A stretch of DNA of 64,000 nt from Lapidilactobacillus bayanensis (GTDB lineage Bacteria; Bacillota; Bacilli; Lactobacillales; Lactobacillaceae): assembly GCF_003946695.1 (NCBI RefSeq), contig NZ_RHOX01000006.1, positions 45,314 through 109,313 of the forward strand. Direction: 5' to 3'. The position numbers and the translations under genes were made by a program. This document shows, one piece after another, positions 63,572-64,000 of this stretch. Positions within the stretch are counted from its first letter, which is position 1, and every line of letters begins with the position of its first letter. Under the pieces are notes generated by a model, which saw nothing but the letters and a program-made list of their open reading frames with translations, had not been told where the DNA came from and made no database searches.

Positions 63572-63590
63572 TCGACAAGTAACTCAATAG

Positions 63591-63627
63591 AAGCATCGAA
63601 CTGTTCAATCGGTTCGATGCTTTTTTG
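63591..63627 (+). terminator. Terminator after rplS
   Basis: AAGCATCGAAC pairs with GGTTCGATGCTT, followed by a T-run. Confidence 0.93.
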
Positions 63628-63721
63628 ATGGCATTAAGCTCGATGAAAAGCTGCAGGTGTTGTTTTGCGCTGGATGGAGATTAATTCGTTGTAAATATAA
63701 ACTTTGTTGTAAATGCTAAGT

Positions 63722-63930
63722 CCTAAAACTGTTATGTTGTGGTTCTCCGTACCTGCGGGAAATCGTTGCGAGCATCATCAAAATGACAAAACCTAGAACT
63801 GTTATGTTGATCTTCTTTGTGCCTACGGGAAATACGCTGGTGGAACGCTGTGGGCTCGACTTTAAGCCAGTCAACGATTGTCTTAAAGCTCGGCCTTCTC
63901 GTAAGCGATAAATCGCAAACGAGAATTTCA
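63722..63930 (+). repeat. Family-1 structured repeat, copy 6, left part interrupted by an intron
   Basis: A left-end fragment (63722 to about 63770) is followed by the left domain of a second copy from 63792. This matches copy 2 closely (GGGCTCGACTTTAAGCC, CTTAAAGCTCGGCC, then a hairpin CTCGTAAGCGAT with ATCGCAAACGAG). It stops after GAGAATTTCA, where copy 2 continues CAGCTGACCGCG. The rest of the element presumably lies beyond the intron, outside the window. Confidence 0.88.
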
Positions 63931-64000
63931 GTGCGCCCGGCATGGGCATCAACTAGACGGTGAAAGTCCGTTGCGGGCCGTAGTAGTCGGAACCGTTAGT
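63931..64000 (+). mobile_element. Group II intron, 5' end (continues past the window)
   Basis: The sequence switches abruptly to GTGCGCCCGGCATGGGCATC, a typical bacterial group II intron 5' end. GGTGAAAGTCC, CGGGCC and GTAGTAGTCGGAACC follow, as in the start of domain I. The 5' exon is the family-1 repeat. Only 70 bp are visible, so the intron class and any reverse transcriptase/maturase gene cannot be seen. Confidence 0.85.

Overview
The window is a chromosomal stretch of a low-to-moderate GC Firmicute, almost certainly a member of the Lactobacillaceae. Pointers are the glnR-glnA pair, PepX, an Rgg-type regulator, ribosomal proteins with Firmicutes-type leaders, frequent TTG/GTG starts behind strong purine-rich ribosome binding sites, two Asp23-family proteins, and no dxs beside ispA (lactobacilli use the mevalonate route). 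I cannot name the genus.

Layout. 1-2160: the end of a LiaS-type kinase and its LiaR-type regulator, then a large repeat. 2160-7057: divergent YfhO-family membrane protein and class B penicillin-binding protein. 7212-10369: rpmG, 5-formyl-THF cyclo-ligase, rhomboid, YqgQ, glucokinase and a YqhL rhodanese, the same order as the Bacillus yqg locus. 11176-13929: miaA, then glnRA behind a GlnR-boxed promoter. 14738-17140: pepX, divergent from tRNA-Arg(UCU). 17644-18405: rplU-rpmA with an L21-type leader and without the usual prp gene between them. 18495-21194: an Rgg-like regulator divergent from an ABC exporter across a perfect 24-bp palindrome. 22109-31786: M24B peptidase, efp, yqhY, nusB, folD, xseAB, ispA, tlyA, argR, recN. 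31985-32314: a small gene under a LexA-boxed promoter. 32536-44096: gmk, rpoZ, coaBC, priA, fmt, rsmB, prpC-prkC, rsgA, thiN. 44246-63571: rpmB, yloU-fakA, recG, plsX-acpP, rnc-smc-ftsY-ylxM-ffh, rpsP-khpA-rimM-trmD-rplS. Most of the last half is a conserved Firmicutes housekeeping order for translation, SRP targeting, chromosome structure, lipid synthesis and Ser/Thr-kinase signalling.

The genes are ordinary; the DNA between them is not. Two repeat families fill nearly every long gap. Family 1 (six loci near 1.6, 14.1, 21.2, 52.0, 60.6 and 63.8 kb) is a roughly 500-bp gene-less element. It has a terminal inverted repeat and two multi-stem internal domains. Nearly every stem changes sequence between copies by paired, pairing-preserving substitutions, the signature of a selected RNA fold or a hairpin-rich non-autonomous mobile element. 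All six copies lie in the same orientation, several carry duplicated arms, and the last is interrupted by the 5' end of a group II intron that runs off the window. Family 2 is a 120-bp palindromic unit, about 20 copies in clusters near 10.4-11.1, 21.8, 23.2-23.7, 44.6-45.05 and 47.2-48.1 kb, again with compensatory stem changes. The last two clusters are inverted relative to each other and bracket yloU-fakA.

The two repeat families and the intron inserted in one of them are the best candidates for something undescribed. Secondary points are the SOS-type promoter on a small hypothetical gene, the Rgg/ABC pair, a rhodanese without catalytic cysteine, L27 with a cleavable N-terminus but no adjacent prp protease gene, and a very long hairpin after recN.
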